A stretch of 64,000 nt of DNA from Rhizomys pruinosus (GCA_009823505.1 VZQC01008856.1:30223-94222); one strand, 5' to 3'. Positions 32,972 to 44,035 are shown, numbered from the stretch's first letter. Made by a program: numbers and translations. Notes: a model not told the origin generated them from the sequence alone.

Positions 32972-33200
32972 AATTTTTATCTTTTATTCATTTTTATTTT
33001 ATGTGTGTTTAGGGGTTTTGCCTGCATGTGTGTAAATGTACCACATGTATGCAGTGCCCATGCAGGCTAGAAGAGGGCAGCAGATCTCCTAGAAAGGAAT
33101 TTTGGACAGTTAGCTACCATGCAGGTGCTGGGAACTGAACCTGTGTACTCTGAAAGAGCGGCAAGTGCACTTAACTGATGAGCGACCTCTCTACCCCCCC
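32972..33200 (-). mobile_element. B3 SINE (right arm of an inverted pair)
   Basis: Antisense tail TTCATTTTTATTTTATGTG, AGGCTAGAAGAGGGCAGC, GTGCTGGGAACTGAACC and a diverged head CGACCTCTCTACCCCCC. Confidence 0.85.
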
Positions 33201-33697
33201 AAATAAAATAATTCTAAAAAATATATAAAATATGCCATTTTAGTGTTCTAGATCCTGGTGCCCAGTAGGAAATAAAAACTGCCAGCTGTCGCTGAGCTTC
33301 TTTCCTCCTGGGGAGAAAACCACAATACATTTTTAGAGCATAAATGAAAAGTCCTGGGGTGGGGGAGCAGGCTGGGGTGGGCAAGGTGGTTCCCTTAAAC
33401 AAACAGAAAGTCTATGGACAGTGTGGTATATGAGCAGAGATCAAGAAGGAGAGGAGAGAGACGATGGGGTCTCTAGGACTGAGTACCAGGAGCGGAGGAG
33501 CAGCTGTGACGCTATGAGGTGTTGGGGCCACATTTGGGGTGGTAGAGAACCAGCAACGGGCCATGTGGGGGTTGGTACACAGGGAGCAAGAGCTCAGTGT
33601 GGGAAATATCAGAGAGGTGATAGGCACCCCTCAAGGTTCTGAGACAAAACCTTATTAGACAGTGTGGAACAAGAAATATCAGGATTTGTCTTATATT
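33201..33697. other. Unique intronic sequence
   Basis: No exon or repeat recognised. Confidence 0.5.
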
Positions 33698-33916
33698 TTA
33701 AAATATTTTATTATTTTTATTTTATGTGTATGAGTGTATTGCCAGCATGTGTGAGTGCACACGTATAGTGCAATGCCTGCAGAGGTCAGCCATTGGATCC
33801 CCTGGAATTAGAGTTATGAATGGGGTTGTTACCTACCATGTGGGTGCTGGGAATCAAACCTGGGTCCTCTGCAAGAACAGCCAGTCCTCTCAACCACTGA
33901 GTATCTCTCCAGCCCG
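33698..33916 (-). mobile_element. B3/B2-family SINE
   Basis: Antisense tail TTTATTTTATGTGTATGAGTG, CATGTGGGTGCTGGGAATC and head GAGTATCTCTCCAGCCC. Confidence 0.9.
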
Positions 33917-34117
33917 CCCAACTCACATTTTGAGGATCACTCAGCTGCTGCCTGAAGACTAGCCTGGGCTAAGGGACAGCAGGGGCTGAGGTAGAGAGAA
34001 AGAAGGCATCCACATTAGTACAGGCTGAGTGCCACAGCTGATTAGACTAGGGCTTAACAATGGAGGAGACAGAAGCTGACAGTATATGCCGACGACGCGA
34101 ATGTGGTTTAATTAGAG

Positions 34118-34272
34118 GCCCAGGCATGGTGGCACACACCTTTAATCCCACCCAGCACTTAGGAGGCAGAGGCAGGTAGATCTCAGAGAGGTCTAGGCCA
34201 GCATGGTCCACACAGCCGTAGTGGGTTCCAGGCCAGCTAGGCTACGGGAGAGGCCGTCTCAAAACAAAGAGA
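34118..34272 (+). mobile_element. B1 SINE
   Basis: GGCCCAGGCATGGTGGCACAC, CTTTAATCCCACCCAGCACTT, GGCAGAGGCAGGTAGATCTC, CCGTCTCAAAAC. Confidence 0.9.
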
Positions 34273-34611
34273 AGTAAGCAAGGGGCGGAGGATTCCCGAG
34301 CCAGTGAAAGGACAGACGGCCATTTACCATCACTGGAAAGGCAGGATTGGGGTGCAGCAGACTGTTGTCTTGGATACGCTGTTTGAGAAGTCCATGGAGC
34401 ATTTTAATGTAGTCAGTAGGCTGGTCAGTAGGCCACTGTATATACAAATACGGAGTCTGAATAAGGATCAGACCAATAAATACATTTGGAAGTCCCTGGT
34501 GATGTGTATTGAGCAGGACCAGGCCCATTAAGACTTCCTGAAGAACGAATGAAGGCAGACGTGATCTAAGGACAGAGGCTGGGACACTCTGAAGTTTAAA
34601 AATCAGGGAGG

Positions 34612-34773
34612 ATGCTGGGTGTGGTGGCACACAGCTTTAATTCTAGCACTTGGGAGGCAGAGGCAGGTGGATCTTTGTGAGTTCAAGGCCAGCTTGGTGA
34701 ACAGAGCGAGTTCCAGGACAGCTGGGGCTACAGGGAAACCCTGTCTTGGAAAAGAACAAAAAAAAAAAAAAAA
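34612..34773 (+). mobile_element. Young B1 SINE
   Basis: Full body from GCTGGGTGTGGTGGCACAC to AAACCCTGTCTTGGAAAAG plus 20-odd A. Target-site duplication AAAAATCAGGGAGG at 34598-34611 and 34774-34787. Confidence 0.96.
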
Positions 34774-34787
34774 AAAAATCAGGGAGG

Positions 34788-36440
34788 GAGGTAAGGGAAG
34801 TTGTGAGGGTGATTTCCTGGAACAGTGTTTGTAGAGGACAGGCATGATGCACCGCATCTAAGTCTTTCATGAAGTTCCTGAGTACCCCATGGATAAGAAC
34901 CAAAGGGTATGTTCCAGGACCCAGCAAGGGCTCAGTAAGAAAGTACCAAGTCCAAGTAACTTCCTAGGCTAGTAAAGAGATATAGTGAAGAAATATGAAG
35001 GGCATAGTTTATCTACAGAGAGAGGATGCATAAAAATGCTCTGATCCCATGACAAGTAGATGGATTAGAAACTGTCTGACTGACCCAAGGGCACACATTA
35101 AGTGTAGTCTGGGAGGAATGTCTTGGGCTCTGTCCTTGGCCTGTTCAATGTATCAGTGGCTTTCATCAATGATATTAAACATGACTGGCATTGAAGCAAC
35201 TGAGAAGGCTTGTTCAAATAAAGCATCCCAATGGCCACCCTAGATGTACGGAATCAATGCTTCATATTCATGGAGGCCAAAGAGGAGGCTAAAGGAAGGC
35301 CTGATTGAGGAACTGAGAGAGGAGACTGATCGAAATATGTAGAGGGGAAACTGAGGCAGAAGACTGATCAAAATGTGTAGGTGAAGCCACAATGAGTGGA
35401 GAGGCAGCCTGCTAGATGTGAGGTTTGGAATTAGAATAATCTTAGAGGCAGAGAAGTGGAGTGAGGTCACTGTGTACACGCTCACTCTTGCATTTGACTC
35501 TGAAAAAGAGCTAGATGTGAGGCAGATGCAGAAAGCAAGAGAGGTTTGCCACCGACTTGGGACTATGAGCAAGATGTATACTCAGTGATCAGCAGTAGGT
35601 ATCAAGCTGCACAGACACTTGTCAAGGAGAGAAGGGGAACATTCCAGACATAATTTCTGTGGCCCCACAAGGACCTTCTTAAGGGTGGAGAAGGGCATAC
35701 CAAGATGGTGTTGGTGGGGCTCCAGCTCAGGGCATGTGATGACTACCCAGAGAGCAGTCGATGTGCTGGGAAACCCCAAGGAAACAGATCTCCACCTGAA
35801 ATAGCTCAAGGCCAAACACCCAGAAGCAGTTATTCTGTGAGATCCAACAAGAAAGGTCCAAAACTGAGTGAAAATTCAGGGTACATGATTCTAATTTGAT
35901 GGAAAGAAGTCTTTCAACAATAAGAACAACCCAAAGGACAGAAATGGTAAGTTGCTGTGGAAACTGTTAAATGTACATTCACTCCTAACCATCATTTACT
36001 GCAATGACTATCATGTGTATGTGTGTTGGGAATATATGCACACTCCTCCTGCAACTGAGTAAATTCCCTAGGACTGCAACGATCTGCTTTATCTTCATCT
36101 TCCTAGATCCAGCACCAGCCCTACCACAGACTACATGTTCAAGAAATGTTATTGTAATGAATGAGTTCATTATGACTGTGTGTTGCCAAGGGTGTTAGAG
36201 GTGATTCATGTTATATGAATGCTAATGTTCCTTCCAAGGAGCAGATCCTCTGATCAATGAAAAACTACATGTAAACCAGTTTTCCCTGGAGACAAACCAT
36301 CACTTGCATCTTCAAGGCCAACTTGAAATTTAAATAGAATGATTTAATAATTATTTCTAATATTTAACTGCAATATTAACTCTGATGGATATTAAGCATG
36401 TCAGGTAATAGTGTTTGCTTCCATTGCTTCTGCACTCCAT
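34788..36440. other. Unique intronic sequence, 1.65 kb
   Basis: Mostly repeat-free. The last about 150 nt (AATTTAAATAGAATGATTTAA, TAATTATTTCTAATATTTAAC) are AT-rich with TAATTA cores. No exon supported; some of it may be an ancient unclassified repeat. Confidence 0.45.
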
Positions 36441-36452
36441 ATAAATATGCTT

Positions 36453-36604
36453 CCGATGCTGGGCGTGGTGGCTCATGCCTTTAATCCCAGCACTTGGGAG
36501 GCAGAGGCAGGCGGATCTCTGTGAGTTCAAGGCCAGCCTGGTCTACAGAGCGAGCTCCAGGACAGCTGGGACTAAAGGGAGACCCTGTCTCAAAAATACA
36601 AAAA

Positions 36605-36635
<31 letters not shown>
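36453..36635 (+). mobile_element. Young B1 SINE with (TAAA)n tail
   Basis: GCTGGGCGTGGTGGCTCATG to GAGACCCTGTCTCAAAAATAC, then an expanded AAATA tail. Imperfect target-site duplication ATAAATATGCTT (36441-36452) and ATAAATATGTTT (36636-36647). Confidence 0.95.
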
Positions 36636-36647
<12 letters not shown>

Positions 36648-36648
<1 letters not shown>

Positions 36649-37584
36649 AGGACTCCTGTACTAAGGAAATCTGATCCCTGCAGGAGAAATAAAACCATTT
36701 TATCTCTTAAGTTCAAAGATTTGTCCTTGCATCCTTCTTTAAAGTACATGTCACCACATCTTGTCTGGAGGGTTTACTGACTCAGGCTGCTCTTAACTCA
36801 CAGGGGATAAACTGTCTTCCATCTTTGACCTGACTGGGGTTCACCATGAAACATCATCCCTCCAAAACCTGGCCCAGTGAAGTCCCAAAGATCTGGGACA
36901 GAGAGGCCTCTGCAGTTATGAAGGTGATTAGAATGCAACATGTCTCCTTAAGGCACCCCAAACAAAACCTTCCCACTGGTTTATGTGTTTGATGCTCTTC
37001 TAAAATCTGAGGAAGCTTTCAAACCCCCTTCCTTTTCTTTACTCCATTTAGGAGTACACATCCTACAGTCAATACCCAGAGGAGGGAGCCATTTCCCCAG
37101 GGGACCAAATGCTTTCTAAGAACCCCATCCAAAGTGAGGAGTCTGCAGACAGGCAGAACTGTGCAGGCCAAAAAAAGATGGAATGCTGCAGAGGAGAGCC
37201 AGAATTTTCTTCAGTCTCTTTGTATTTGACCTACAGTGACCTAGAGAAAGCTCAATGAATATACCATTAAGTTTAGCAGAACTTCAGCCTCCACCAACCC
37301 TAAACTTAAGAATGCTATAAGAGAACGTCTTGAATCTTATACCAGAGATTTCCAGAGTCTGCCTGACTTGATGACCCCAGTGATGTATTTGGAAAATTCA
37401 CTGTTTATGACTTCTATTCTGTGATTATAAAGGCTCATACAACCTTGCCCTATGACAGAATGCATCATTCAGGATAACCCAGATCTGCGTCCCTAGGCCA
37501 TGACTGCTCATATTTGGCTCAGAATAAACTATGTTATTTTTTCTTTAAACCAGAATTGTGACTCTGTTGACACTGGTAAGCATT
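36648..37584. other. Unique intronic sequence
   Basis: No exon or repeat recognised. Confidence 0.5.
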
Positions 37585-37785
37585 TTCCTCAGAGCAGGCA
37601 TGGTGCTGGGAGCATCTTCATTAATCCTCACATGGTCCTAATCACAGAATGTTAGTTGTCCCCACTGTATAAATTTAAAAAAAGGGCATCTCAGAGAAAT
37701 ATTCTCAGTTGTTCAGTGTCACACAGCTAAGATAGTGAATGGAAAACTGAGAATTTGAACCCAGGTCTGTTCAGTCTTCTACAAC
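37585..37785 (-). mobile_element. MIR SINE
   Basis: Antisense: GAGCAGGCATGGTGCTGGG, CATTAATCCTCACATGG, TGTCCCCACTGTATAAAT, CAGTGTCACACAGCTAAG, TTTGAACCCAGGTCTGTTC. Confidence 0.88.
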
Positions 37786-38232
37786 CAATAGCATACGCTG
37801 GGGGTGGGGTGGGGGGGTGCTTAAACAACAAATAATTATTTCTCACAGCTCTGGTGACAGGAAAATCCAAGACCAATTTGTAAACAGTACTGGTGCCTCA
37901 TGAGGGCCTTGCCCTGGTTATGCCCACTCCTGGTGGACAGAGAACTCATTTTTCTCTGTCTCTTCTAATGGAGGCAGCAGTCCCATTCATAAGGGTTGCA
38001 CCCTCATGATCTATCTCACTTGCCAAAGCCTTACCTCCACATGCCCGGAGATTAGGAGAGGATACAGAAGTAGTCTGTGGGGTTACATGTTTTTCTGCAT
38101 GGCAAACAGGACAATCTTGAAAGTTTGACTAGGGATGGGTGTTGTGGAAGATAATATAGGAGGAGCCTGGGCCACACAAGTTCAAGGACAGGGTCGGGAA
38201 CTTATTGAGACTGTCTCAAATTACACCACAGG

Positions 38233-38305
38233 TGGGGGTCCTAGGGATGTGACTCAGTGGGAGGGTACTTGTGTAGCGTGTGCGAAGCTGGGGCTTAATC
38301 TTCCG
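38233..38305 (+). mobile_element. ID-type SINE
   Basis: CCTAGGGATGTGACTCAGTGG, GGTACTTGTGTAGCGTGTGC, AAGCTGGGGCTTAATCTTCC resemble the ID head with A and B boxes. Confidence 0.7.
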
Positions 38306-38626
38306 GACTGTTAAGAGAGATATCAAATTAAGATCAAGACACACCTGTCAAACACTTGGCTTCTCATTCACAGAATACTTCCGAACTTTTGCAGGACTCT
38401 CCCCAGTCTGGCCTCTGCCTACCTCTCTTGGCACATCTTCTACTTCTTTTCTTAATCTGTCTCATGTTCTTCTGACCTTTGCTTTTTCAGTGGGGTCACC
38501 AGACCCTTGCCATCCCTAATTCTGAAATATTCTCAATCTGACACTCCACATATCTCTCTTACTTCATCAAGGTCCCTGGCCCAATGCCACCTTCTCAGGA
38601 AGGCTGATGCCACAGGGACAACTTCT
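38306..38626. other. Unique intronic sequence
   Basis: Nothing recognised. Confidence 0.5.
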
Positions 38627-38703
38627 AAGGGCTCGGGCTACAGCTTAGTAATACAGCATCTGCCCAGCATGCACTGAGCTCTGAATTCAATCTGCAGTAC
38701 CAA
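38627..38703 (+). mobile_element. ID-type SINE
   Basis: AGGGCTCGGGCTACAGCTTAG, ACAGCATCTGCCCAGCATGC, AATTCAATCTGCAGTACC in ID order. Diverged. Confidence 0.65.
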
Positions 38704-39587
38704 GACAATCAAACTGTAGAACTGAAGACACTTCTGCCACTCTCTAAGTGGCTTGTACTTGATGTTTCTAGCCAGCATTTGGATGTCATTCCTAGCCAGT
38801 GACCTACTTTCTGCCTGTGTCCTCACTAGAATGCAAGCCATGAGGCAGGGACTCTTGTGTCCCTCCCCAGTGTGACCCTATGCCCAAGGCCCAGAAACAG
38901 GAACACAGACTGGGCTGCTGCAGGGCCCAACACCTTAATTTTCTGCTAGTCTTGCCCCCTGCTGGTGAAGTTTTGCAAGGTAGTAAGTAACTGAGTGATC
39001 TGGGCCAGGTGACTTCAACTCTTGAGAGAAACGTTCCATTTTCAGTGGCCCTGCCAAAGGACTGCCATGTCATCCTTTTCTGAACATGGTGTCACCCCTA
39101 CTCTTGACATTTGGAAGATAGTGCCAACTTTAGAAGTTCATGAGTTCATCAGAAAAGAGATATTTGAGGCAATCAATGAAATAAAAGTATAATTGTATTT
39201 CATAAAGGGGGAAAAAACTCTTGAAAACAACCAACTGCCTGTTTGCTGCCAGAACTGACAATTAGTTCAGGTAATGCTTTCCAATATCTTTTTCAAAGCA
39301 GACAAAAAAATGGAGTCTATTAAAGGAGTTATAAAAAGCTGTGTTATCTGGCATTTAGCCAAACGGAGGACTTCTGACAGAGGAATTTCCGAGATTCCAC
39401 CACAACAAATCCCAAGGATTAACTGGGATGAAGTAGAAGCTAACCATAATCCAAGAGAAGATTGGTATTCAACAGAAAAGGGTCTAGAGATAAACTTATC
39501 TGTTTGGGGCACTTAATTTGTCTTACTTTATATAATAGAGTCTTACCTCAAAAGGTTACTGTTTGGTAGGCAGTGGTTCAGTTTCCC
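38704..39587. other. Unique intronic sequence
   Basis: No exon or repeat recognised. Confidence 0.5.
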
Positions 39588-39684
39588 ATAAAATACTTTA
39601 CATATCATAGAAACATTCTATGACTATCAGATTTCATAAAATACATATCATAGAAACATTCTACAACTATCGGATTTCACAGCA
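39588..39684. repeat. Tandem duplication of a about 47-bp unit
   Basis: ATAAAATAC...CATATCATAGAAACATTCTA...ACTATC(A/G)GATTTCA occurs twice head to tail with a 5-bp indel and 3-4 substitutions. Confidence 0.88.
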
Positions 39685-39742
39685 ACCTGTACCCTCCGGG
39701 TTATCTCACCAGCTCTCTTATTTTTCTTTTTCCTTTTTATGT

Positions 39743-40055
39743 GTGAGTATATATACCCATTCATGTGAGGGGTGTGTATGCATGTGCAAGTGTGCATTCA
39801 CATGTGGGGGGGTGTGCATTCACATGTGTGTACATGCATGTGGAAGCCAGAGGTTGAGCTCGGGTGTCATTTCCCAGTTGCTATCCACCTTATGTTTTGA
39901 GACAGGGTGTTTCACTGGGTTCTGGGACTCATCAATTTGGCTAGATCCTCCTTTCTCTACCTCCCCAGGGCTGGGATTACAAGTGTGCGTCACCACACCT
40001 GGCTTTTTAAGCAAGTGCTGGAAGCACTTTATGTACTGACGTAATCATCCCACCC
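39743..40055 (-). mobile_element. B4 SINE
   Basis: Antisense: GTGGAAGCCAGAGGTTGAGC, TGAGACAGGGTGTTTCACTG, CTCCCCAGGGCTGGGATTAC, CACCACACCTGGCTTTTTAA. The (TG)-rich 5' side is its expanded tail. Confidence 0.8.
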
Positions 40056-40930
40056 CAAGTATTTTATGGACTGAGCTTATCACTCTACCTCCTTTCTCTT
40101 CTCTTTTATGCAGTACTGAGAAGTAAATCTAGCAGGTGCTTGACCATTGTGTGACATGTCCAGGCACTGGGACAGTTTCAAAACTCAGGATTTACTTTGA
40201 GTTTTGTTTTTGTGGTCTGTCTGCAAGAGGCTCTACTTGCAGAAACCCCACTGGCACTAGAAGATCTTTGTTGGATGGGTGCCTGAGTTTGGGTCTTCTT
40301 TCTATTTACTGATAATGGTTCTTAGTACATTTATCACTTCAAAAGCACAGTCAAGCTCAAGAAAATAAATCCCCAAGAGATAAGAGAATAGTCTTCTAAC
40401 TACTTAGTTTACCAGAACCATTAGCCAATCCAAACACTGCTCCCTGTCACAAGGTGAGAGACAGAAGACCAAACACCAGGAGACAAAAAATGCTGCAGGC
40501 AATTTGACTTCCAAACAAGGAAGAGAAAAAGGGGTTCATAGTGATTTCCGAGTTCCAGTGGTCTCAGCAGGGAAAGTCAGAGGAAAACTGTGAAGCTGCA
40601 GTGGGAGGCATCATAGAGCCAAGAACACGGCTTCTTGCAAGGGCTGCTTGGAACAGAAGTGTCTGAACCCTTGGGTCGTGTTGCAGTTTGGAATGCCACT
40701 CTATAATTCTGGATTTTTCCTTTCCCTATACTGTTTACAACCATCAACTTTGAATATTTCTTAATATTTGCCATCTGCGCCTTCCTGTTTGTGTTCTTTA
40801 GCAGTAGTGGAGAGTTTACTTGATATTCAAACATGATTTATACCTGGCTTCCTCCAGACTACATAGCATCCTGAAAAATCATTTTTATGATTTAAGTTAC
40901 CTTCCAAAAAGAGTATAAAAGAGGGGATAA
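40056..40930. other. Unique intronic sequence
   Basis: No exon or repeat recognised. Confidence 0.5.
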
Positions 40931-40942
40931 AAGTTACAGACA

Positions 40943-41099
40943 GCCAGGTGTGGTGGCGCACGCCTTTAATCCTAGCACTTGGGAGGCAGAGGCAGGCAGA
41001 TCTTTGTGAGTTCAAGGCCAACCTGGTCTATGGAGCAAGTTCCAGGACAGCTGGGGCTACAGAGAGACCCTGTCTCAAAAAGACAAAAAAAAAAAAAAA
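40943..41099 (+). mobile_element. Young B1 SINE, first of two insertions at one target
   Basis: GCCAGGTGTGGTGGCGCACG to GAGACCCTGTCTCAAAAAG plus a pure A tail. AAGTTACAGACAG precedes it (40931-40943) and recurs after it (41100-41114). Confidence 0.96.
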
Positions 41100-41114
41100 A
41101 AGTTACAGACAGTG

Positions 41115-41347
41115 GGGGCTGGAGAGATGGTCTAGCAGTTAAGAGCATCGACTGCTCTTGCAAAGGACCCGGGTTCGATCCCCAGCACCCACATGGCGGC
41201 TGAGAACCATCTTTTACTCCAGTTCCAGGGGAATCTGACGCCCTCTTCTGACCTCTGCGGCATTGCACGACATGGTTGCACAAACCTACATGCAGACAGT
41301 ACATTCATACACATAAAAAAATAAATAAAATTAAAAAAAATTTTTTT
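41115..41347 (+). mobile_element. Young B2 SINE, second insertion at the same target
   Basis: GGGGCTGGAGAGATGGTCTAG head, box B GGTTCGATCCCC, single CCAGTTCCAGGGGAATCTG. Exact 15-bp target-site duplication AAGTTACAGACAGTG at 41100-41114 and 41348-41362. Confidence 0.96.
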
Positions 41348-41644
41348 AAGTTACAGACAGTGTAGACCCATTGGGATTATCATGCCAGTGAGGACGCACC
41401 CTGGGATCAAATCCCAGCCACGGTTGTGCTGTGATTTTAGTCATTATTTTGATGCAATGATCATTTTAGACAGCTAAAGAAACTTTTAGGATAGAGACGT
41501 ATCTTCCAAGAATGTGTTCTTTCATTAAGCAACAGTTTTTTTTGTTTTGTTTTATTTTGTTTTTTTACCTTGTGGTGGTCAAAGACAAAGGGAGACGTGG
41601 AAGAAACAGCTTTGACAAAAGACGTGCGTTTTCATAATGATTCA

Positions 41645-41650
41645 ACTTAC
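41645..41650 (-). other. TSPAN5: 5' splice site of TSPAN5 exon 2
   Basis: Minus-strand GTAAGT follows the AAA (Lys) codon that closes the WNEK motif. Confidence 0.92.
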
Positions 41651-41701
41651 TTTTTCATTCCACGCCCACAATCCAATTCCAAGAAAGGCTATTCCCAAAA
41701 A
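41651..41701 (-). CDS. TSPAN5: TSPAN5 coding exon 2 (tetraspanin-5 residues about 28-44)
   Basis: This 51-bp minus-strand exon is 17 codons reading FLGIAFLGIGLWAWNEK. It forms the outer half of transmembrane segment 1 and the start of the small extracellular loop, and joins in frame to GVLSNISS of exon 3. It is preceded by a strong pyrimidine tract ending TTTCAG and followed by GTAAGT; both boundaries are phase 0. GLWAW is a signature of the TspanC8 subgroup. As I recall the human protein, the residue here given as Ala (codon GCC at 41687-41689) is Thr, so this may be a lineage substitution. At 51 bp the exon is short enough that gene prediction could miss it. The first coding exon (about 27 residues including the cytosolic N-terminus) was not found in the 22.3 kb to the right and is presumably beyond the edge. 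Confidence 0.95.
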
Positions 41702-41735
41702 CTGAAAGAAAAAAAAAAGAAAAGAAATGAAAGAG
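41702..41735 (-). other. TSPAN5: 3' splice site of TSPAN5 exon 2
   Basis: On the minus strand an almost pure T/C tract of about 30 nt ends TTTCAG immediately before TTT TTG GGA. It is a very strong polypyrimidine tract with the AG at 41702-41703. Confidence 0.92.
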
Positions 41736-42887
41736 TAAGCATAAGGGTAAACAGGATGCTTTTACTAATGTGAATAAGGAAGTTTTCAATTAATTCTTTC
41801 ATCACTTTACTTGATTGGAAAAAGCTTTTTCTAAAATCTGAGCTAATCATATTATCAGGAAAAGAAACACTATAACCTCTTTCCTTAAAATTATAGCATT
41901 GAGAGGGGGTGGAGACCCATGCATGCTTGGCAGGCATTCAGATTATGATCCAGAGATATCCCCAGATTTTTCTAACTTTTAGAAATTAATTCAGAGGGCC
42001 ACTATGACTCTTCCTGGGCTAAAATGAGTCCTGTAATGCAAAGCATAATTTGGTGCACACATAACATGCAGTTTAACTAACACAGAGGCACGTCTCTTAA
42101 GTCCCGGCAACCTCACAGCTCTATCAGTTGGCCACACTAAGGATGAGGGCAATGATGGTATAAACCGTGCTGATGGGAAGGACTTTCTGCTTTAATTAGT
42201 TCTGTTCCAAGATACACATTTTCCCCCTTACATTTTAACAGCCCTGAAATTGAAATGTGGTTTAAAACTGCTATTACCCAGGTTTGTTCCCCCTCCTTGA
42301 TATTACTTAAAACAACAGCGTACCTTATAATTGGGATACCATAGGTTGGGTGACATGGTAAAGGACTATCCATACACCAAGAAGCCACTGATGGGGACTA
42401 GGAGTGACTGGCCCACCTTGCTCCTCATCTTTACCTTCAACAATGACTCTGAATTGCCTTCTCAAACACCGAAGTCAGGGGGGAGGGGGTGACAAGCAGT
42501 TTCAGTCTGACGGCAACACATGCGCAATGTTTATTTTACTAACATCTTGATTAAGTTAAATGTCAAGAAAGCTCTCCACTGAGAGGGTGTGCAGAGAACA
42601 CAAGAGTCAGGGGCAAAGTCTGAGAACTGTCCACAGTTCACAGCAGGGAGTTACTGACACTTTGGAGGCAAGAGCTAATAAATCCAAACTGGGCTCGGCA
42701 AACAGGAAGAGCACGGAAAGAGAGAGAGTGGAGGAGATAATGAACTGCTCTGAAACATGGTGGTATTTTAAAAAGTGGAACTTCCCAGAGTTCCAGAAAG
42801 TATGAGACATTAAATAAGACTGTGAGCAATATATCTTGAGATCCCCCAAAGAAAAACTTCAGCCTGTCTTTGGTTTGGCATAAAAAA
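41736..42887. other. Unique intronic sequence upstream of exon 2
   Basis: No exon or repeat recognised before the assembly gap. Confidence 0.5.
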
Positions 42888-43020
42888 NNNNNNNNNNNNN
42901 NNNNNNNNNNNNNNNNNNNNNNNNNNNNNNNNNNNNNNNNNNNNNNNNNNNNNNNNNNNNNNNNNNNNNNNNNNNNNNNNNNNNNNNNNNNNNNNNNNNN
43001 NNNNNNNNNNNNNNNNNNNN
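42888..43020. other. Assembly gap (133 N)
   Basis: 133 N flanked by six A on the left and 28 A on the right. Whatever is missing is next to an A-rich tract, so a SINE tail or long homopolymer is likely. Two frames crossing it are meaningless. Confidence 0.98.
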
Positions 43021-43048
43021 AAAAAAAAAAAAAAAAAAAAAAAAAAAA
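43021..43048. repeat. (A)28 homopolymer
   Basis: Pure A run bordering the gap. Confidence 0.95.
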
Positions 43049-43579
43049 TGCCTTCATTTTTCCTATCCTTGCCTCTCTGGGGGTAGGAAGTTACTTCAAA
43101 AGTTCTGAGAAGGATTTCTTGTTTTAATTGACCTATGGAAAAACTGTGGCCAACCCCTCTACTGCCCTGGCCAGACTGCTGTTTTGTCTTATATTTCTGA
43201 TCTAAAACAACAAAAAGTACAAGAACAAAACAACTCAGCATGCCACAGTCATATTTATAGGTGCTAGACAAAACAGAGTCACAACTGACAGGTGACTACA
43301 CTGGACCCTGTCAGACAGGGAAAGCTCTAGAGGGCAGAGTTCAGGCTTTGCCTCGCTTACAGACATCAAATGTACTCCAGGGAAATGTCTGACTTTCTGA
43401 TATTAAAGCTCTCTGTGGATAGATGTCATTTCTCTTGACGTAGTACTTAGCCAGTGTCACCATGGACAATGGGAGGGATGGGAACAGAGGGCATCATGGT
43501 CCACTGCCTGCCTTGCTGCTGAGGAGGGTGGGTGCATGCTTGCGGAGGGCTCCTGCCAGCCACTGGGGCTTCTTCATGC
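43049..43579. other. Unique intronic sequence
   Basis: No exon or repeat recognised. Confidence 0.5.
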
Positions 43580-43740
43580 TCATTATATGCCAGGCTCCAT
43601 GCTTACTGCTTTGGAGCCAATGTCTCTTTTAAGTGTCACAAGAATTTCACTTTGAAACAGGGACCATAATTGACCCCTTTTTAGGGAAAAGAAACACAGG
43701 TTTGGACAACATCTTTAAAGGCATGTAACTCCTAAAGGAG
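43580..43740 (-). mobile_element. MIR SINE
   Basis: Antisense: TATATGCCAGGCTCCATGC, GTGTCACAAGAATTTCAC, GACCATAATTGACCCC, GGGAAAAGAAACACAGG. Core motif eroded. Confidence 0.7.
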
Positions 43741-43887
43741 AGGGACAGAGATCTGATTAAGAAGGGCGTGTATCCTCACCAGTCCTAATAATGAATTCTG
43801 CTTTCCCACCTGGCATAGACTGTGGAAGCATTCAAGGTAAAATGTCATGAGAAATCATCAGGACTTATCATATATCCTGACCCTAGC

Positions 43888-44035
43888 AAGCAAAGGAAGT
43901 TGGAGAGAGATGGTGGGCACCTGCCTACAATCTCAACACTGAGAGGCGGAGGCAAGAGGGTCAGGAGTTCCAGGGCAGCCTATGTTACCGAGACCCTGTC
44001 TTAAAACAAAGAACAAGAAGTAAAAGAGACAAAAA
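43888..44035 (+). mobile_element. Old B1-type SINE
   Basis: GTGGGCACCTGCCTACAATC, CTCAACACTGAGAGGCGGAG, AGTTCCAGGGCAGCCTATG, CGAGACCCTGTCTTAAAAC. Confidence 0.75.

Larger units (their letters stand above)
5052..41650 (-). other. TSPAN5: TSPAN5 intron 2, complete, 36,599 bp
   Basis: The intron between the two recognised exons begins GTAAGT after exon 2 and ends CTCTCCCAG before exon 3. It is phase 0 and packed with SINEs, L1, two solo-LTR-like elements, a minisatellite and microsatellites. Because consecutive TSPAN5 codons flank it, no constitutive coding exon is expected inside, and none was seen. Confidence 0.93.

Noticed and set aside
42638..43271. Frames of 85-153 codons crossing the N block
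   Set aside because: They read through 133 unknown bases and poly-A, so they have no meaning.
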